Shown here one piece after another: positions 1 through 9,111 of a DNA stretch of 64,000 bases. The notes under the pieces were generated by a model, which saw only the letters and a list, made by a program, of their open reading frames with translations, was not told the DNA's origin and did not search any database. Location of the stretch: NCBI RefSeq assembly GCF_000146185.1, contig NC_012778.1:1681001-1745000 (forward strand). The letters are read 5' to 3'. This stretch comes from [Eubacterium] eligens ATCC 27750. Its GTDB lineage: Bacteria > Bacillota > Clostridia > Lachnospirales > Lachnospiraceae. The position numbers and the translations under genes are program-made. Each line of letters starts with the position of its first letter. The stretch's first letter is position 1.

Positions 1-23
1 TTCTCATTATTGTCGTTATACAT
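1..23 (-). CDS. 5' end of a gene running off the left edge
   Basis: An AAAGGAG ribosome binding site (about 33-39, read on the minus strand) is followed by two in-frame ATG codons, at 29 and 23. The one at 23 has the better spacing (9 nt) and begins M-Y-N-D-N-N-E. Only about seven codons are inside the window, so the product cannot be named. It lies downstream of the phosphohexomutase gene on the same strand. Confidence 0.45.
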
Positions 24-79
24 AATCATTCTCTCCTTTTACCATTGTATTATGACAATGAAGATTCCATACATAACAA

Positions 80-131
80 ATGAACACATCTCACTGTCAA
101 TACATGTAATATAACAACGAAATGTGTTCAT
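80..131. repeat. 10-bp perfect inverted repeat
   Basis: ATGAACACAT (80-89) is repeated in inverse at 122-131, separated by 32 nt. It lies in the gap between the stop codon of the phosphohexomutase gene and the start of the next minus-strand gene. It could be an operator for the downstream gene or an RNA stem after the upstream one. There is no clear T-run, so a simple terminator is less likely. Confidence 0.45.
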
Positions 132-165
132 ATTGTGTTTTAGTTGTTAATTAAATTTGAACTGA

Positions 166-1893
166 TTATAATCCGACAATTTCTGATACTGCATCAGTAA
201 GTTCTTCTAACTTCTTATCAGCATCTTCAAGACCTGTTCCCTTAACACCCATATAGAACTTAATCTTAGGCTCTGTTCCTGAAGGTCTTGCACAGCACCA
301 TGCATGGTCATTAAGTTCAAAATAAAGTACGTTAGATTCAGGAAGTCCTGTAGGCTTCTTCTCGCCTGTAGCAATAACTGTACACTCATCCTTCTTATAA
401 TCTCTGAACTCAACAACATTCCATGCTCCGAACTTCTTAGGTGGATTATTTCTTAAATCATCCATCATCTTAGCAATCTGGACAGCACCTTCTGCACCCT
501 TCATAGTTACAGCCTTCTGTCCTTCCTTGAAGTAGCCGTACTTATCAAAGATATTAATCATCTGATCCCATAAAGTAATGCCTTTAGACTTATAGTAAGC
601 TGCTGCTTCACATAATGCCATAACAGCCACGATGGCATCCTTGTCTCTTGCATGAGTTCCAACCAAGCAGCCGTAACTCTCTTCAAAACCGAATTCATAT
701 TCGTATGTATTATTCTGCTCAAAGAACTTAATCTGCTCACCAATATACTTAAATCCTGTAAGAACTTCAATAAGCTTTAAGTTATATTCCTTAGCGATAA
801 GATCAGCTAAGTTAGTAGATACGATAGTCTTTACAAATGCACCATTCTCATGAAGAAGTCCCTTCTCCTTTCTCTGTGAAAGAAGGTATTCTGCAATAAG
901 CATACCAGACATATTACCTGTGAATGACTTGTACTCACCTGATTTAGTGTCCTTAGAATATACGCCAAGTCTGTCCGCATCAGGGTCAGTTGCAAGAATA
1001 ATATCTGCATCAACTTCCTTAGCAAGTCTTAATGCATATGTGAATGCCTTAGGGTCTTCAGGATTAGGGTACTCGAGTGTTGTAAAGTTAGGATCTGGTT
1101 TTTCCTGTTCTGGAACAACATATACATTCTTGAAACCTAACTCTCTTAAAATTCTTCTTACAGGAACATTACCTGTACCATTGAATGGAGAGTATACAAT
1201 CTTAATATCATCAGCAACCTGCTTAATGATATCTCCGTTAAGGCTCTGCTTCTTTAATGCTGCAATAAATGCATCATCCATATCATATCCAATAATGTTA
1301 TACAGGCCTCTTACTCTAGCCTCTTCTTCATCAATAGTCTTAACATCATTAAAATCAGTAACAGCCTTAACTTCATTGATAATCTGTGTATCCTTAGGTG
1401 CTGTTATCTGGCATCCGTCATCCCAGTATACCTTATATCCATTGTATTCTGGAGGATTGTGGCTTGCCGTAACCATAATACCTGCTGTACAGTGAAGTTC
1501 TCTTACTGCAAATGAAAGTTCTGGTGTTGGTCTTAATGAAGGGAATATGTATACCTTAATGCCATTAGCCGCAAGACAAAGAGCTGCTTCCTGCGCAAAT
1601 TCTCTTGACATTCTTCTATTATCATGAGAAATAGCAACACCCTTATCCTGTGTTCCTTCCTTGATAATAAAATTAGCTAACCCCTGAGTTGCCTTTCTTA
1701 CAATGTATACATTCATTCTGTTAGTACCATTGCCTATGACACCTCTCAGTCCGCCTGTTCCAAACTCAAGATCCTTATAGAATCTGTCCTCAATCTCTTT
1801 CTCATCTCCTGCAATTGATTTGAGTTCTGCACGTGTGTCTTCATCAAAATATTCATTCTCACACCATGCTTTGTAAGTTTCCATATAACCCAT
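166..1893 (-). CDS. pgcA: phosphoglucomutase/phosphomannomutase (alpha-D-phosphohexomutase)
   Basis: This 575-residue cytoplasmic enzyme interconverts hexose 1- and 6-phosphates (glucose and probably mannose), linking glycolysis to sugar-nucleotide and wall polymer synthesis. The family signatures are all present in order: the phosphoserine loop TASHNP (142-147, Ser144), the metal-binding loop DPDADR (303-308), a sugar loop GFEESYG near 400, and the C-terminal phosphate-binding loop RPSGTEP (536-542). Length fits the PgcA/PGM2-like group of Firmicutes. The first ATG has AGAGG 8 nt upstream. It is transcribed from the same strand as the CdaA-CdaR-HPr genes and begins 27 nt after the HPr stop, so it may be the last gene of that operon. 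Substrate preference cannot be read from sequence. Confidence 0.95.
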   Translation of the reverse strand: MGYMETYKAWCENEYFDEDTRAELKSIAGDEKEIEDRFYKDLEFGTGGLRGVIGNGTNRMNVYIVRKATQGLANFIIKEGTQDKGVAISHDNRRMSREFAQEAALCLAANGIKVYIFPSLRPTPELSFAVRELHCTAGIMVTASHNPPEYNGYKVYWDDGCQITAPKDTQIINEVKAVTDFNDVKTIDEEEARVRGLYNIIGYDMDDAFIAALKKQSLNGDIIKQVADDIKIVYSPFNGTGNVPVRRILRELGFKNVYVVPEQEKPDPNFTTLEYPNPEDPKAFTYALRLAKEVDADIILATDPDADRLGVYSKDTKSGEYKSFTGNMSGMLIAEYLLSQRKEKGLLHENGAFVKTIVSTNLADLIAKEYNLKLIEVLTGFKYIGEQIKFFEQNNTYEYEFGFEESYGCLVGTHARDKDAIVAVMALCEAAAYYKSKGITLWDQMINIFDKYGYFKEGQKAVTMKGAEGAVQIAKMMDDLRNNPPKKFGAWNVVEFRDYKKDECTVIATGEKKPTGLPESNVLYFELNDHAWCCARPSGTEPKIKFYMGVKGTGLEDADKKLEELTDAVSEIVGL

Positions 1894-1920
1894 ACCCTTT
1901 ACCTCTTTTCTTGATTTATA

Positions 1921-2184
1921 TTAGTCCTGTAAAGCTTTTCTAAAGCTCTCAGAAACTGCTTTCAATGCTTCTTCTTCGTCCGGACCTTCTGCTATGAGAG
2001 TTATCTCATCTCCACAGCCAACGCCTGATGCAAGAATAGATATAACACTCTTTGCATTAACAACCTTATTCTTAAATGTGAATGTAATGTGTGAATCAAA
2101 TTTAACAGCTGTATCACACATTGCTCCTGCAGGACGAAGATGTATTCCTAATGCACTTCCAACTAGTATCTTCTCACTTACCAT
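1921..2184 (-). CDS. ptsH: HPr family phosphocarrier protein
   Basis: This small cytosolic phosphocarrier passes phosphate from enzyme I to sugar-specific EIIA domains of the phosphotransferase system. I start it at the internal ATG (2184) behind GAGAGGTG rather than the upstream GTG, because this gives canonical numbering: His15 in the GIHLRPAG loop and Ser46 in the AKSVIS motif, the site of HPr kinase/Crh-type control. The result is an 87-residue protein, the normal HPr length. The loop reads HLRPAG rather than the commoner HARPA, so a specialised HPr paralogue (Crh-like or regulatory) is possible, although the presence of His15 argues for real phosphotransfer. The upstream cdaR stop codon overlaps its ribosome binding site, suggesting coupled translation. 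Confidence 0.88.
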   Translation of the reverse strand: MVSEKILVGSALGIHLRPAGAMCDTAVKFDSHITFTFKNKVVNAKSVISILASGVGCGDEITLIAEGPDEEEALKAVSESFRKALQD

Positions 2185-2189
2185 ATGAA

Positions 2190-3491
2190 TCACCTCTCTG
2201 TTGTATTAGTTGTTCCAGCTTTTGTAGCAGTCTCTTCTGCCTTTGTTTCGGAATTATTACTTTTTAACTCAGCTTTAACCGTTAAATCCTTACTCTTCAA
2301 TGTATAGCCTTCTGGTAATTTAACATCAAGCTTGACATTAACTTCTCCTGATGTTGTATAATCAGACAGACTTGCACTGACTGTTATTCTGGATGCATCC
2401 AGTGTTGCTGTATTATCAGCATTTCTTTCAACATCAATATTAATTGTCTTATCTATAAAATTATAACTCATACCTGTGTTCAAGCCAACAACTTTAATGT
2501 CTGATGTATTGAAAACTATCTTGTCTGAACTAACCGGTACAATCTTCACTGTTATTTCAACCCTTGAGTTATTCAATATATGAAGTGATTTATCAATGTA
2601 ATTATCAAGTGAAAACTTAAACACTCTGTCCTCTGACAAATCTTCCACATTAATATTGCTGGCAGGAATGACTATTTTCTCCAGATTATTCAATGCATTT
2701 TCATCACCATATACCTGTACCTGATTCTTATTATAGGTTATTGAATTTACTCTATATCCATCCTTTGGTGTTCCGGATGTCTGTGCCTCTATAGATACAT
2801 TTTTAAATCTGACAACCTGTGCTGTATAACTTACAGATGTCTGTGACATATCTATTGATTCATCCTTGATTTCATTAGCATCGTCATCATACAAATGAAT
2901 ATCTGCATCACCATGTACATCCCCTGTTGCTCCTGTGACATCATAAGAAATTCCTGCATATGATATTGTATCAATAACAGATGATGGTCCAGTCACTTTA
3001 ATTGATGCCGGATTCAGCGACTCCTTTACAACCGCATGTCCATCTGCCGGATTTCCCGTTACATTAGTAACAACATTGACAGTTTTAGTATCCCTGTTCT
3101 CTATACTCAGTTTTACAGCAGATGTCTTAGGTGTTGCTTCTACACTATTAAGCACCTGACCATTCTGCACGACAGATACATGAATATCAACATAATCTGC
3201 AAAAGCACTTATTTTACTAAGATCAGCAGTTGCTACAATATCACTTGCCTTAATATTTGTTACAACACTCTTTGGACCACTTACATATACGGAAATCTTT
3301 CCTCCCTCCACAACCTCATAACTGTAATTCTTATCAGTAAGGCTTTCGGTATTAATTAACTGAACCGTAACATTACTGAATGTATAGCTTGTGGTAGGGT
3401 CATATATATTAACGATAATAGTCCAGAGAACAACTGCAAATACAGCAGACAATATTTTCAGACTAAGATTTTTAAACATCTTTTCCTTCAT
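2190..3491 (-). CDS. cdaR: YbbR-domain protein, CdaA regulator
   Basis: This is a membrane-anchored extracellular protein of 433 residues with one N-terminal transmembrane helix (about 9-28), then several repeated YbbR beta-domains, and a Thr/Glu-rich tail after about 410. In Bacillus and Listeria, CdaR/YbbR proteins bind and tune the diadenylate cyclase CdaA, and the gene follows cdaA as it does here. Its start overlaps the end of cdaA by 20 nt, and GGAAGG sits 7 nt before the ATG, so the two are translationally coupled. The usual third member of the operon, glmM, is not next in line. HPr and a phosphohexomutase follow instead. Confidence 0.9.
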   Translation of the reverse strand: MKEKMFKNLSLKILSAVFAVVLWTIIVNIYDPTTSYTFSNVTVQLINTESLTDKNYSYEVVEGGKISVYVSGPKSVVTNIKASDIVATADLSKISAFADYVDIHVSVVQNGQVLNSVEATPKTSAVKLSIENRDTKTVNVVTNVTGNPADGHAVVKESLNPASIKVTGPSSVIDTISYAGISYDVTGATGDVHGDADIHLYDDDANEIKDESIDMSQTSVSYTAQVVRFKNVSIEAQTSGTPKDGYRVNSITYNKNQVQVYGDENALNNLEKIVIPASNINVEDLSEDRVFKFSLDNYIDKSLHILNNSRVEITVKIVPVSSDKIVFNTSDIKVVGLNTGMSYNFIDKTINIDVERNADNTATLDASRITVSASLSDYTTSGEVNVKLDVKLPEGYTLKSKDLTVKAELKSNNSETKAEETATKAGTTNTTER

Positions 3492-4341
3492 GCTTCAGCC
3501 TTCCTCTCCATATTCTGAACGACTTCACATCTATGGTCCTTCTGCGAAGATATTCTAATTTATTTCTAAGAGAATCTGCATCAATATCATGAATAAGCTC
3601 TCCGCCGACAGCAACTGAAACCTTGCCTGTTTCTTCTGATACAATTATCGTCATACTGTCTGTAACTTCACTTATTCCTACCCCTGCACGATGTCTTGTT
3701 CCCAAAGATTTATTAAGATTACCATTGTCAGAAAGTGGAAGATAACAAGTTGCAGCAACAACCCTGTCTCCTCTTATGATAACTGCTCCATCATGCAACG
3801 GAGTGTTATGCTCAAATATATTAACAAGAAGCTGGCTTGTAACAATACCATCCACCGCAATTCCCGTCTTTTCATATTCTTCAAGAATCATATCCTGTTC
3901 AACAACGATAAGTGCTCCTGTGTAAGCAGCACCCATGTCATAACATGCTCTTACAATCTCTTCAGCAGTCTTACTACTGAACCGTTCACCTTTATCCCTT
4001 CCATCACTGAACCTGAACAATCCAAAAACGATTTTTTTACGTCCAAGCTGTTCCAAGGCTCTTCTTAATTCAGGCTGAAAAATAATAACAAGCGCAATAA
4101 TTCCAACACTTATTGTCTTACCAGCAATCCATAAAATAGTCTTAAGATTAAGAATATAAGCAAATATTGCAAATAAAGCAACAACTATAATTCCTCTTAG
4201 CAAAACCCATGCCTTAGTTTTCTTAATCCAAACCATTACATTATATAAAACAAAGGCAATTATAATTATTTCTATAATATCAGTCCATGTAATATGCGGA
4301 ATATATAATTTAACCAGATAATCCTGTATGAAATTATTCAA
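3472..4341 (-). CDS. cdaA: diadenylate cyclase CdaA (DacA), membrane bound
   Basis: The enzyme makes cyclic di-AMP from two ATP and sits in the membrane. Three hydrophobic helices (about 22-38, 45-65, 69-88) precede a DAC domain with the catalytic DGA motif (184-186) and the RHR motif (216-218, in LGTRHRAG). The start is a TTG codon preceded by a strong GGAGG. No ATG is available before the transmembrane region, so TTG is required to keep the first helix. Length (289 residues) matches the CdaA family. Cyclic di-AMP normally controls potassium and osmolyte transport and wall homeostasis. The downstream partner is cdaR. Confidence 0.94.
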   Translation of the reverse strand: MNNFIQDYLVKLYIPHITWTDIIEIIIIAFVLYNVMVWIKKTKAWVLLRGIIVVALFAIFAYILNLKTILWIAGKTISVGIIALVIIFQPELRRALEQLGRKKIVFGLFRFSDGRDKGERFSSKTAEEIVRACYDMGAAYTGALIVVEQDMILEEYEKTGIAVDGIVTSQLLVNIFEHNTPLHDGAVIIRGDRVVAATCYLPLSDNGNLNKSLGTRHRAGVGISEVTDSMTIIVSEETGKVSVAVGGELIHDIDADSLRNKLEYLRRRTIDVKSFRIWRGRLKHEGKDV

Positions 4342-4391
4342 TATTATCTCGCCTCCATTTTATAATCTGTACAGCAATATATTGCCATTTA

Positions 4392-5444
4392 TTATTTATC
4401 ATCATTATCATAGAAAAGAATATCATCATCTTCTTCAGCTGATGCTGCCTGATATCCTGATTCTGCCCTATGTGAAGAAGTTTTCTTCATATCTCTTATA
4501 TCTGAAGTTTTCTTTGTTTTCTTTGCATTTATGTGTTTAATTCTTACATCCTCACTTGCAACATTAAGTTTAGGTACAGCCTTAACATAGTAATAATATT
4601 CATCATCTTCATACTGTACATATTCCGTTCTCTTATAATCCAGAGCAAAGAACACAACATTGCATACATAGGCTACAGCAGCACCAAGTACAACACCAAG
4701 TATCATAAGAATAATACTAAAATCAGACTTAAATGCTATCTGCAACACAACAAGCATAAGAAATTCTGTAACGCTGCCAGCAACTATTGCAATTTCCCAT
4801 GCATGATTAATCTTCTGTCTTCTTATGATGTAAACAACAAGAATTGTTATTACAGCTGCTATTACCATTACCAGCATCTGCCTGTTCTTAAGAAGACTTT
4901 CAACAAGATAAGTTATCTGCTTCATACTTTCTGTTATTGACTGATTAGATATAGCTGCCTCATAATCACTTGCAGTTCTTATAATATAATAAATAATTAT
5001 TCCAAAACCTACCGGTATAACTGAAAGTGCTGTTGTGCATAATCCAATAACAACTGGTATTGCAAATGGAATTTTCATCCAGCATAAAATAGCTGTTATA
5101 ATAAGTATATATGCTGTCTTTGGTGTAAATCTGAAATACAGCAGATACATAAGCAATACTATACATAATGTAAGCAATGCAAACTCCGCTGAGATAGCAT
5201 ATAAATGAAACAACATAAACATTGAAAGTATTACAAGAGTAAACCCTCCTGGCAAAAATGCACATACAACAGAAAGTAATATTGCAAATATAGGATTTTT
5301 TAATTTATCCATATATCCAATACTTGCATTAATCATCAAAAATGATATAAGTGCAATAATAAACCTTGCTGCTGGTACAATATATGTATTGTATTTGTTA
5401 TAAAATGTTTTAAATCTTTCCTTGAATTCTAATAAAAATGCCAT
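4392..5444 (-). CDS. polytopic membrane protein of unknown function
   Basis: The 350-residue protein has about nine hydrophobic stretches between residues 20 and 270 and a charged cytoplasmic tail rich in Lys, Asp and Glu (about 270-350), including an acidic run near the C terminus. I recognise no catalytic motif. The ATG is preceded by AGGAGG at ideal spacing. It lies 50 nt upstream of cdaA and directly follows a second small membrane protein, so it is probably cotranscribed with cdaA and cdaR. An envelope or osmotic role would fit this context, but that is inference only. Confidence 0.75.
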   Translation of the reverse strand: MAFLLEFKERFKTFYNKYNTYIVPAARFIIALISFLMINASIGYMDKLKNPIFAILLSVVCAFLPGGFTLVILSMFMLFHLYAISAEFALLTLCIVLLMYLLYFRFTPKTAYILIITAILCWMKIPFAIPVVIGLCTTALSVIPVGFGIIIYYIIRTASDYEAAISNQSITESMKQITYLVESLLKNRQMLVMVIAAVITILVVYIIRRQKINHAWEIAIVAGSVTEFLMLVVLQIAFKSDFSIILMILGVVLGAAVAYVCNVVFFALDYKRTEYVQYEDDEYYYYVKAVPKLNVASEDVRIKHINAKKTKKTSDIRDMKKTSSHRAESGYQAASAEEDDDILFYDNDDK

Positions 5445-5460
5445 TGGAGCCTCCTACTAA

Positions 5461-5859
5461 TTATTTCTTTTTCTGTCCTGTATAAAATCTTTCCAGCTTA
5501 TTAAGCCTTGAAAAATATCTCTTAAGTCCCTTTCTTGTATGTTCATATCTGTAATAATACACAATACCAGAAATGATACTGAATACTATAAGCATAAGCA
5601 CATAATATAATGATATCTTCTTGGCAAGGCCTACATAATCCAGATTATTTATCTGCTGTATCATTCCTTCTGCATTACACAGGAAATACATTGTCAGAAG
5701 TATTATAGCCGCAAATGTTGTTGCAATAACAGTCTTAAGAATTCCAAAAGCAATATAGTCGCCCTTGAAATATCTGGCTGTCTTTAACATACTTTTTCCT
5801 TCATTCTTTTCATATATTGCCATTTTGGTCATCATCTTAATTTTATTCTCATTAAGCAA
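5461..5859 (-). CDS. small membrane protein of unknown function
   Basis: A protein of about 130 residues has two transmembrane segments (roughly 30-55 and 75-95 in this frame) and a basic Arg/Lys-rich C terminus. The start is uncertain. A GTG at 5868 lies inside GAGGTG itself, while a TTG at 5859 has that GAGGTG six bases upstream and is my choice. An ATG at 5835 has no good ribosome binding site. It is the first gene of the membrane-protein/cdaA/cdaR series, with 16 nt to the next gene. No family recognised. Confidence 0.6.
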   Translation of the reverse strand: MLNENKIKMMTKMAIYEKNEGKSMLKTARYFKGDYIAFGILKTVIATTFAAIILLTMYFLCNAEGMIQQINNLDYVGLAKKISLYYVLMLIVFSIISGIVYYYRYEHTRKGLKRYFSRLNKLERFYTGQKKK

Positions 5860-5921
5860 TTGTTTCACCTCGCAAGTTTAATGTTTTTAATTACATATGG
5901 TTAAATATAACATATTTTCTC

Positions 5922-6956
5922 TTAATTGTATATTACAATTTGAGAGTGTCCCCCACCTGTTGCAACAACAATACGTACCATTCTGTTATCTACAGTAAAC
6001 GTTCTGTCTGTTGATGCAGATACATAACTATTCCATACATAAGAAGAATTTCCTGGTAATAAATTCTCAATTACACTTTGAATTCTGTTATCAAACGCAG
6101 CACTTCTCTGCTTTATATATATAATGGTTACATTACTCTGTGTAACAATCTCACCATAGTAAATTCCATCCTGTCTGCATACATACACATTTGATACAGT
6201 CTGCTCAAATCCATTACCAGAAAGCATACTTCCTATATCATCAGAACTATTTCCACCTTTCTGGCTGTTATCAGTATTGCCCGGAACTGACTGGTTATTT
6301 TCTGATGTAACACCACCTGTCTGACTATTTTCTGATGAAGAACTGCCTGTCTGTCCGTTTTCTGATGAAGAACTGCCTGTCTGTCCGTTTTCCTGCTGTC
6401 CATGACCTAAACCTGTACCGATACCTACCTGTTGTCCATGTTCACCTGAACTATCATATGTATTACCTTTTCCATTATTATTATTTCCTGTATACACAAC
6501 AAATCCATTAGAAGAACCTTGCGACACTTTTGTGATTCCTTCTACAACCACGGCGTCAGATACACTTCCTACTGTAGCAGTAAGAGTTGCTGTTCCAACT
6601 CCGTTAATTGTTATTACACCATCCTTATCCACAGAAAACACCTGTTCATTACTGCTTGTCCATATAAGTGATTTCTCATTATCATCAGGAGATACTATTG
6701 CTGTAACCTTAAGGCTTGTTCCTACAGGAATAGCTGTATTTTCAAAAAGAATATCAATCTGTGTTCCTTCTTTAACTTCATATTCATCCTGAGCCTGTGA
6801 TGGTTTAAGATTAATTTTACTTACATTAACATCTGCCTGCTGTTCATTTCCATCTGATTTATTAAATGATATTATTAAAACAACAGCCAGTACTACCGCA
6901 AGAATTATTCCCATTAATATAATAACTGTTGTACGCTTTATTTTTATATTTCTCAT
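5922..6956 (-). CDS. membrane-anchored protein with Ig-like (Big_2) domain
   Basis: I place the start at the ATG at 6956, which has AGGA five bases upstream. The longer open frame up to 7085 overlaps the kinase gene and has no ribosome binding site. The resulting protein of about 344 residues has an N-terminal transmembrane helix (7-25), an Ig-like domain of the bacterial Big_2 type (about 60-140, with the LIWTSSNEQVFSV core and GTATLTATVG), a low-complexity Gly/Ser/Asn/Gln linker with 10-residue repeats, and a C-terminal region of about 100 residues rich in aromatic and Thr residues. It is probably exposed outside the membrane. It follows the phosphate-type sensor kinase gene. Function unknown. 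Confidence 0.72.
   Translation of the reverse strand: MRNIKIKRTTVIILMGIILAVVLAVVLIISFNKSDGNEQQADVNVSKINLKPSQAQDEYEVKEGTQIDILFENTAIPVGTSLKVTAIVSPDDNEKSLIWTSSNEQVFSVDKDGVITINGVGTATLTATVGSVSDAVVVEGITKVSQGSSNGFVVYTGNNNNGKGNTYDSSGEHGQQVGIGTGLGHGQQENGQTGSSSSENGQTGSSSSENSQTGGVTSENNQSVPGNTDNSQKGGNSSDDIGSMLSGNGFEQTVSNVYVCRQDGIYYGEIVTQSNVTIIYIKQRSAAFDNRIQSVIENLLPGNSSYVWNSYVSASTDRTFTVDNRMVRIVVATGGGHSQIVIYN
6301..6390. repeat. 30-bp in-frame tandem repeat
   Basis: Positions 6331-6360 and 6361-6390 are identical 30-mers, and 6301-6330 is a diverged third copy. They encode successive 10-residue units of the S-S-E-N-G-Q-T-G-S-S type in the low-complexity linker of the Ig-like protein. Because the period is a multiple of three, copy-number change would lengthen the linker without breaking the frame. 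Confidence 0.85.
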
Positions 6957-7074
6957 AATTTTCCTCATAAAAATATTATATTCAATACACATTATAATAT
7001 AACAATTCATTCCACTTGTAAAAGAAAAAATGGATGATATACAATTTAATAATCTGTATATCATCCGTATTATG

Positions 7075-8391
7075 TCAGAATTCAATCCGTATTACAGTTC
7101 CCTTATTAATTTCACTGTCAAGATAAATTCTTGCATCATGAAGTTCAACAATATGCTTTACAATAGCAAGACCGAGTCCTGTTCCACCAGTTTCCTTTGA
7201 TCGGCTCTTGTCAACTCTGTAAAATCTTTCAAACACCCTGTCCTGCTGATCCTTAGGAATTCCTATTCCATCATCAGTTACCTCTAGCCTTGGCTTCCCA
7301 TCTACCATTCCCGCAAACACTTCCACATGTCCACCTTCTTTATTGTATCTTATTGCATTCTGTACAAGATTATCAATAAGCTCTCTTATCATATCCTTAT
7401 TGCCGCGGATCATGCAGGCTGAACCTCTATATGAAAAATATATTCCTTGTTTCTGTGCATTAACCTGCAGAGACTCTGCACAATCCTTAACAAACTCATA
7501 TAAATCAAAATTCTCATACTGTCTTGGCATTTCGCTGTGGTCTAATTCTGAAAGCCTTATAATATCATTAATTAATGATAATAATCTTTCTGAATTACGC
7601 TTAATCTCATGTGCAAAATGTATCCCCTGTTCATGACTTACCATCTCATTCTCAATAAGCTCTGCATAGCCTGAGATTGCGGTAAGAGGAGTCTTTAATT
7701 CATGTGATACATTTGCAGTAAAATCCTGTCGGCTTCTTGCAGCAGCAAGAATATTCTCATGCTGTGTCCTGATTTTCTCTGCAAAAGGGGCTATTTCTTT
7801 ATATACAGGCTTCTCCTGTACGGAATCCATATTCTTAGCCATTCTTTCAATAGGCTCAATAAGTGTCCTTGTAAGTAATTGTGAAAGAACGATACACACT
7901 ACTATAATTACTGCAAGTATTCCTGTTACAGCCGGAAATACATTGCCAAACACACTTAATAAACTGCTTGCATCACAGGATACTCTTATAACAGTCCCAT
8001 CCTTCTGTTTTAGAGCATAATAAAAGGTATTCATATCCATCGTGTCAGAATTTCTTACACACTGACCATGTCCGGTATGAAATGCGTCCTGTATCTCAGG
8101 TCTGTCTTTATGATTAGGCATTACATTAATATCATTATCATTATCAAAAAGCACCACCCCATCTGAATCTATCCAAGTAACCCTGAGATTATTAATTGGA
8201 AGCTTTACATCTGCATATTGCGCTGACTTTTCAAAAACTCCCGTTTCCATGAGTACTTCTGCATTAGTTCTCAATCCGGCCTGGACCTGTTTCTTAAACA
8301 ACCCATAATATATAAAAGTTATTCCAATAGCTGTAGCAAGAACTGCTATAACTGCTATTCCAATAAGCCTTAAATTAATCTTCTGCTTCAT
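7075..8391 (-). CDS. sensor histidine kinase, PhoR-like
   Basis: A membrane sensor kinase of 438 residues has a transmembrane helix at about 8-30, an extracytoplasmic sensing region to about 150, a second helix at about 152-172, a HAMP-like linker, a HisKA domain with the phospho-accepting His230 (VSHELKTPL), and a HATPase domain ending in the G2 motif GTGLGLAIVKHIVELH. AGGGTGG precedes the ATG. It is downstream of its response regulator (35 nt gap) and of a Na/phosphate symporter gene. This order suggests a PhoPR-type system responding to phosphate or envelope state. The ligand is inferred only from this context. Confidence 0.9.
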   Translation of the reverse strand: MKQKINLRLIGIAVIAVLATAIGITFIYYGLFKKQVQAGLRTNAEVLMETGVFEKSAQYADVKLPINNLRVTWIDSDGVVLFDNDNDINVMPNHKDRPEIQDAFHTGHGQCVRNSDTMDMNTFYYALKQKDGTVIRVSCDASSLLSVFGNVFPAVTGILAVIIVVCIVLSQLLTRTLIEPIERMAKNMDSVQEKPVYKEIAPFAEKIRTQHENILAAARSRQDFTANVSHELKTPLTAISGYAELIENEMVSHEQGIHFAHEIKRNSERLLSLINDIIRLSELDHSEMPRQYENFDLYEFVKDCAESLQVNAQKQGIYFSYRGSACMIRGNKDMIRELIDNLVQNAIRYNKEGGHVEVFAGMVDGKPRLEVTDDGIGIPKDQQDRVFERFYRVDKSRSKETGGTGLGLAIVKHIVELHDARIYLDSEINKGTVIRIEF

Positions 8392-8426
8392 ATATCCACC
8401 CTGTTCTGTCTGTTAATTATATCAGG

Positions 8427-9095
8427 CTACTCTATAACATATCCTACATTACGCACGGTTCTTATACGCGAGCCTGCATCACCCAACTTCTGTCTTAAAG
8501 TCTTAATATGCATATCCACAGTTCTTGACTCACCTTCAAACTCTGTTCCCCATACCTTAAGTACAATAGAATCTCTTGAAAGCACTATATTCTTGTTAGC
8601 CATAAGATATCTTAACAATTCATATTCTTTAAATGTAAGTTCAACCTGCTTTCCTGAGACCGTAACCACATGCCTTTCATGATTAAGTTCAATCTCTCCT
8701 ACATCAAGCACGCCTGCCTCGTCTGTTTCTGTTCTTCTAAGAAGTGCTTTAACTCTTGTAATAAGCTCCATTACAGAAAACGGCTTCTTAATATAATCGT
8801 CAGCACCATCCTCAAGTCCCTTTATCATATCAAGCTCTGTAGACTTTGCCGTCACCATAATAACCGGCAGTCTCTTAGTTGCAGAATTCAGTCTTAACTT
8901 CTTAATGATGTCATAACCACTTTCATCAGGAAGCATAACATCAAGCAACACAAGGTCCGGAAGAATCTCATCAAGCTTCTTAAAAAACTCTTTGGAACTT
9001 CCAAATGCACCTACCATATGTCCACTGTTCTTAAGTGCAATTGTCTCTATTTCCCTTATGCTTTCATCATCCTCAACTATGTATATAAGAGCCAT
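8427..9095 (-). CDS. response regulator, OmpR/PhoB family
   Basis: The 222-residue two-domain regulator has an N-terminal receiver with acidic residues DD (9-10), phospho-acceptor Asp52 (LVLLDVMLPD) and the Lys of IKKPFS, and a C-terminal winged helix (about 130-222) with the usual WGTEFEGESRTVDMHI segment. AGGAG lies 8 nt before the ATG. It sits between the Na/phosphate symporter (16 nt upstream) and its partner kinase (35 nt downstream), so the three probably form one operon, with the regulator controlling phosphate uptake genes in a PhoB-like way. Confidence 0.92.
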   Translation of the reverse strand: MALIYIVEDDESIREIETIALKNSGHMVGAFGSSKEFFKKLDEILPDLVLLDVMLPDESGYDIIKKLRLNSATKRLPVIMVTAKSTELDMIKGLEDGADDYIKKPFSVMELITRVKALLRRTETDEAGVLDVGEIELNHERHVVTVSGKQVELTFKEYELLRYLMANKNIVLSRDSIVLKVWGTEFEGESRTVDMHIKTLRQKLGDAGSRIRTVRNVGYVIE

Positions 9096-9111
9096 ATTCT
9101 CATCTCCTGTT

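Noticed and set aside
920..1495. Plus-strand 191-codon frame
   Set aside because: It is antisense to the phosphohexomutase, whose motifs are complete. No start signal is seen.
7075..7085. Overlap of the Ig-like protein gene with the kinase gene
   Set aside because: It disappears when the start is moved to the ATG at 6956, which alone has a ribosome binding site.
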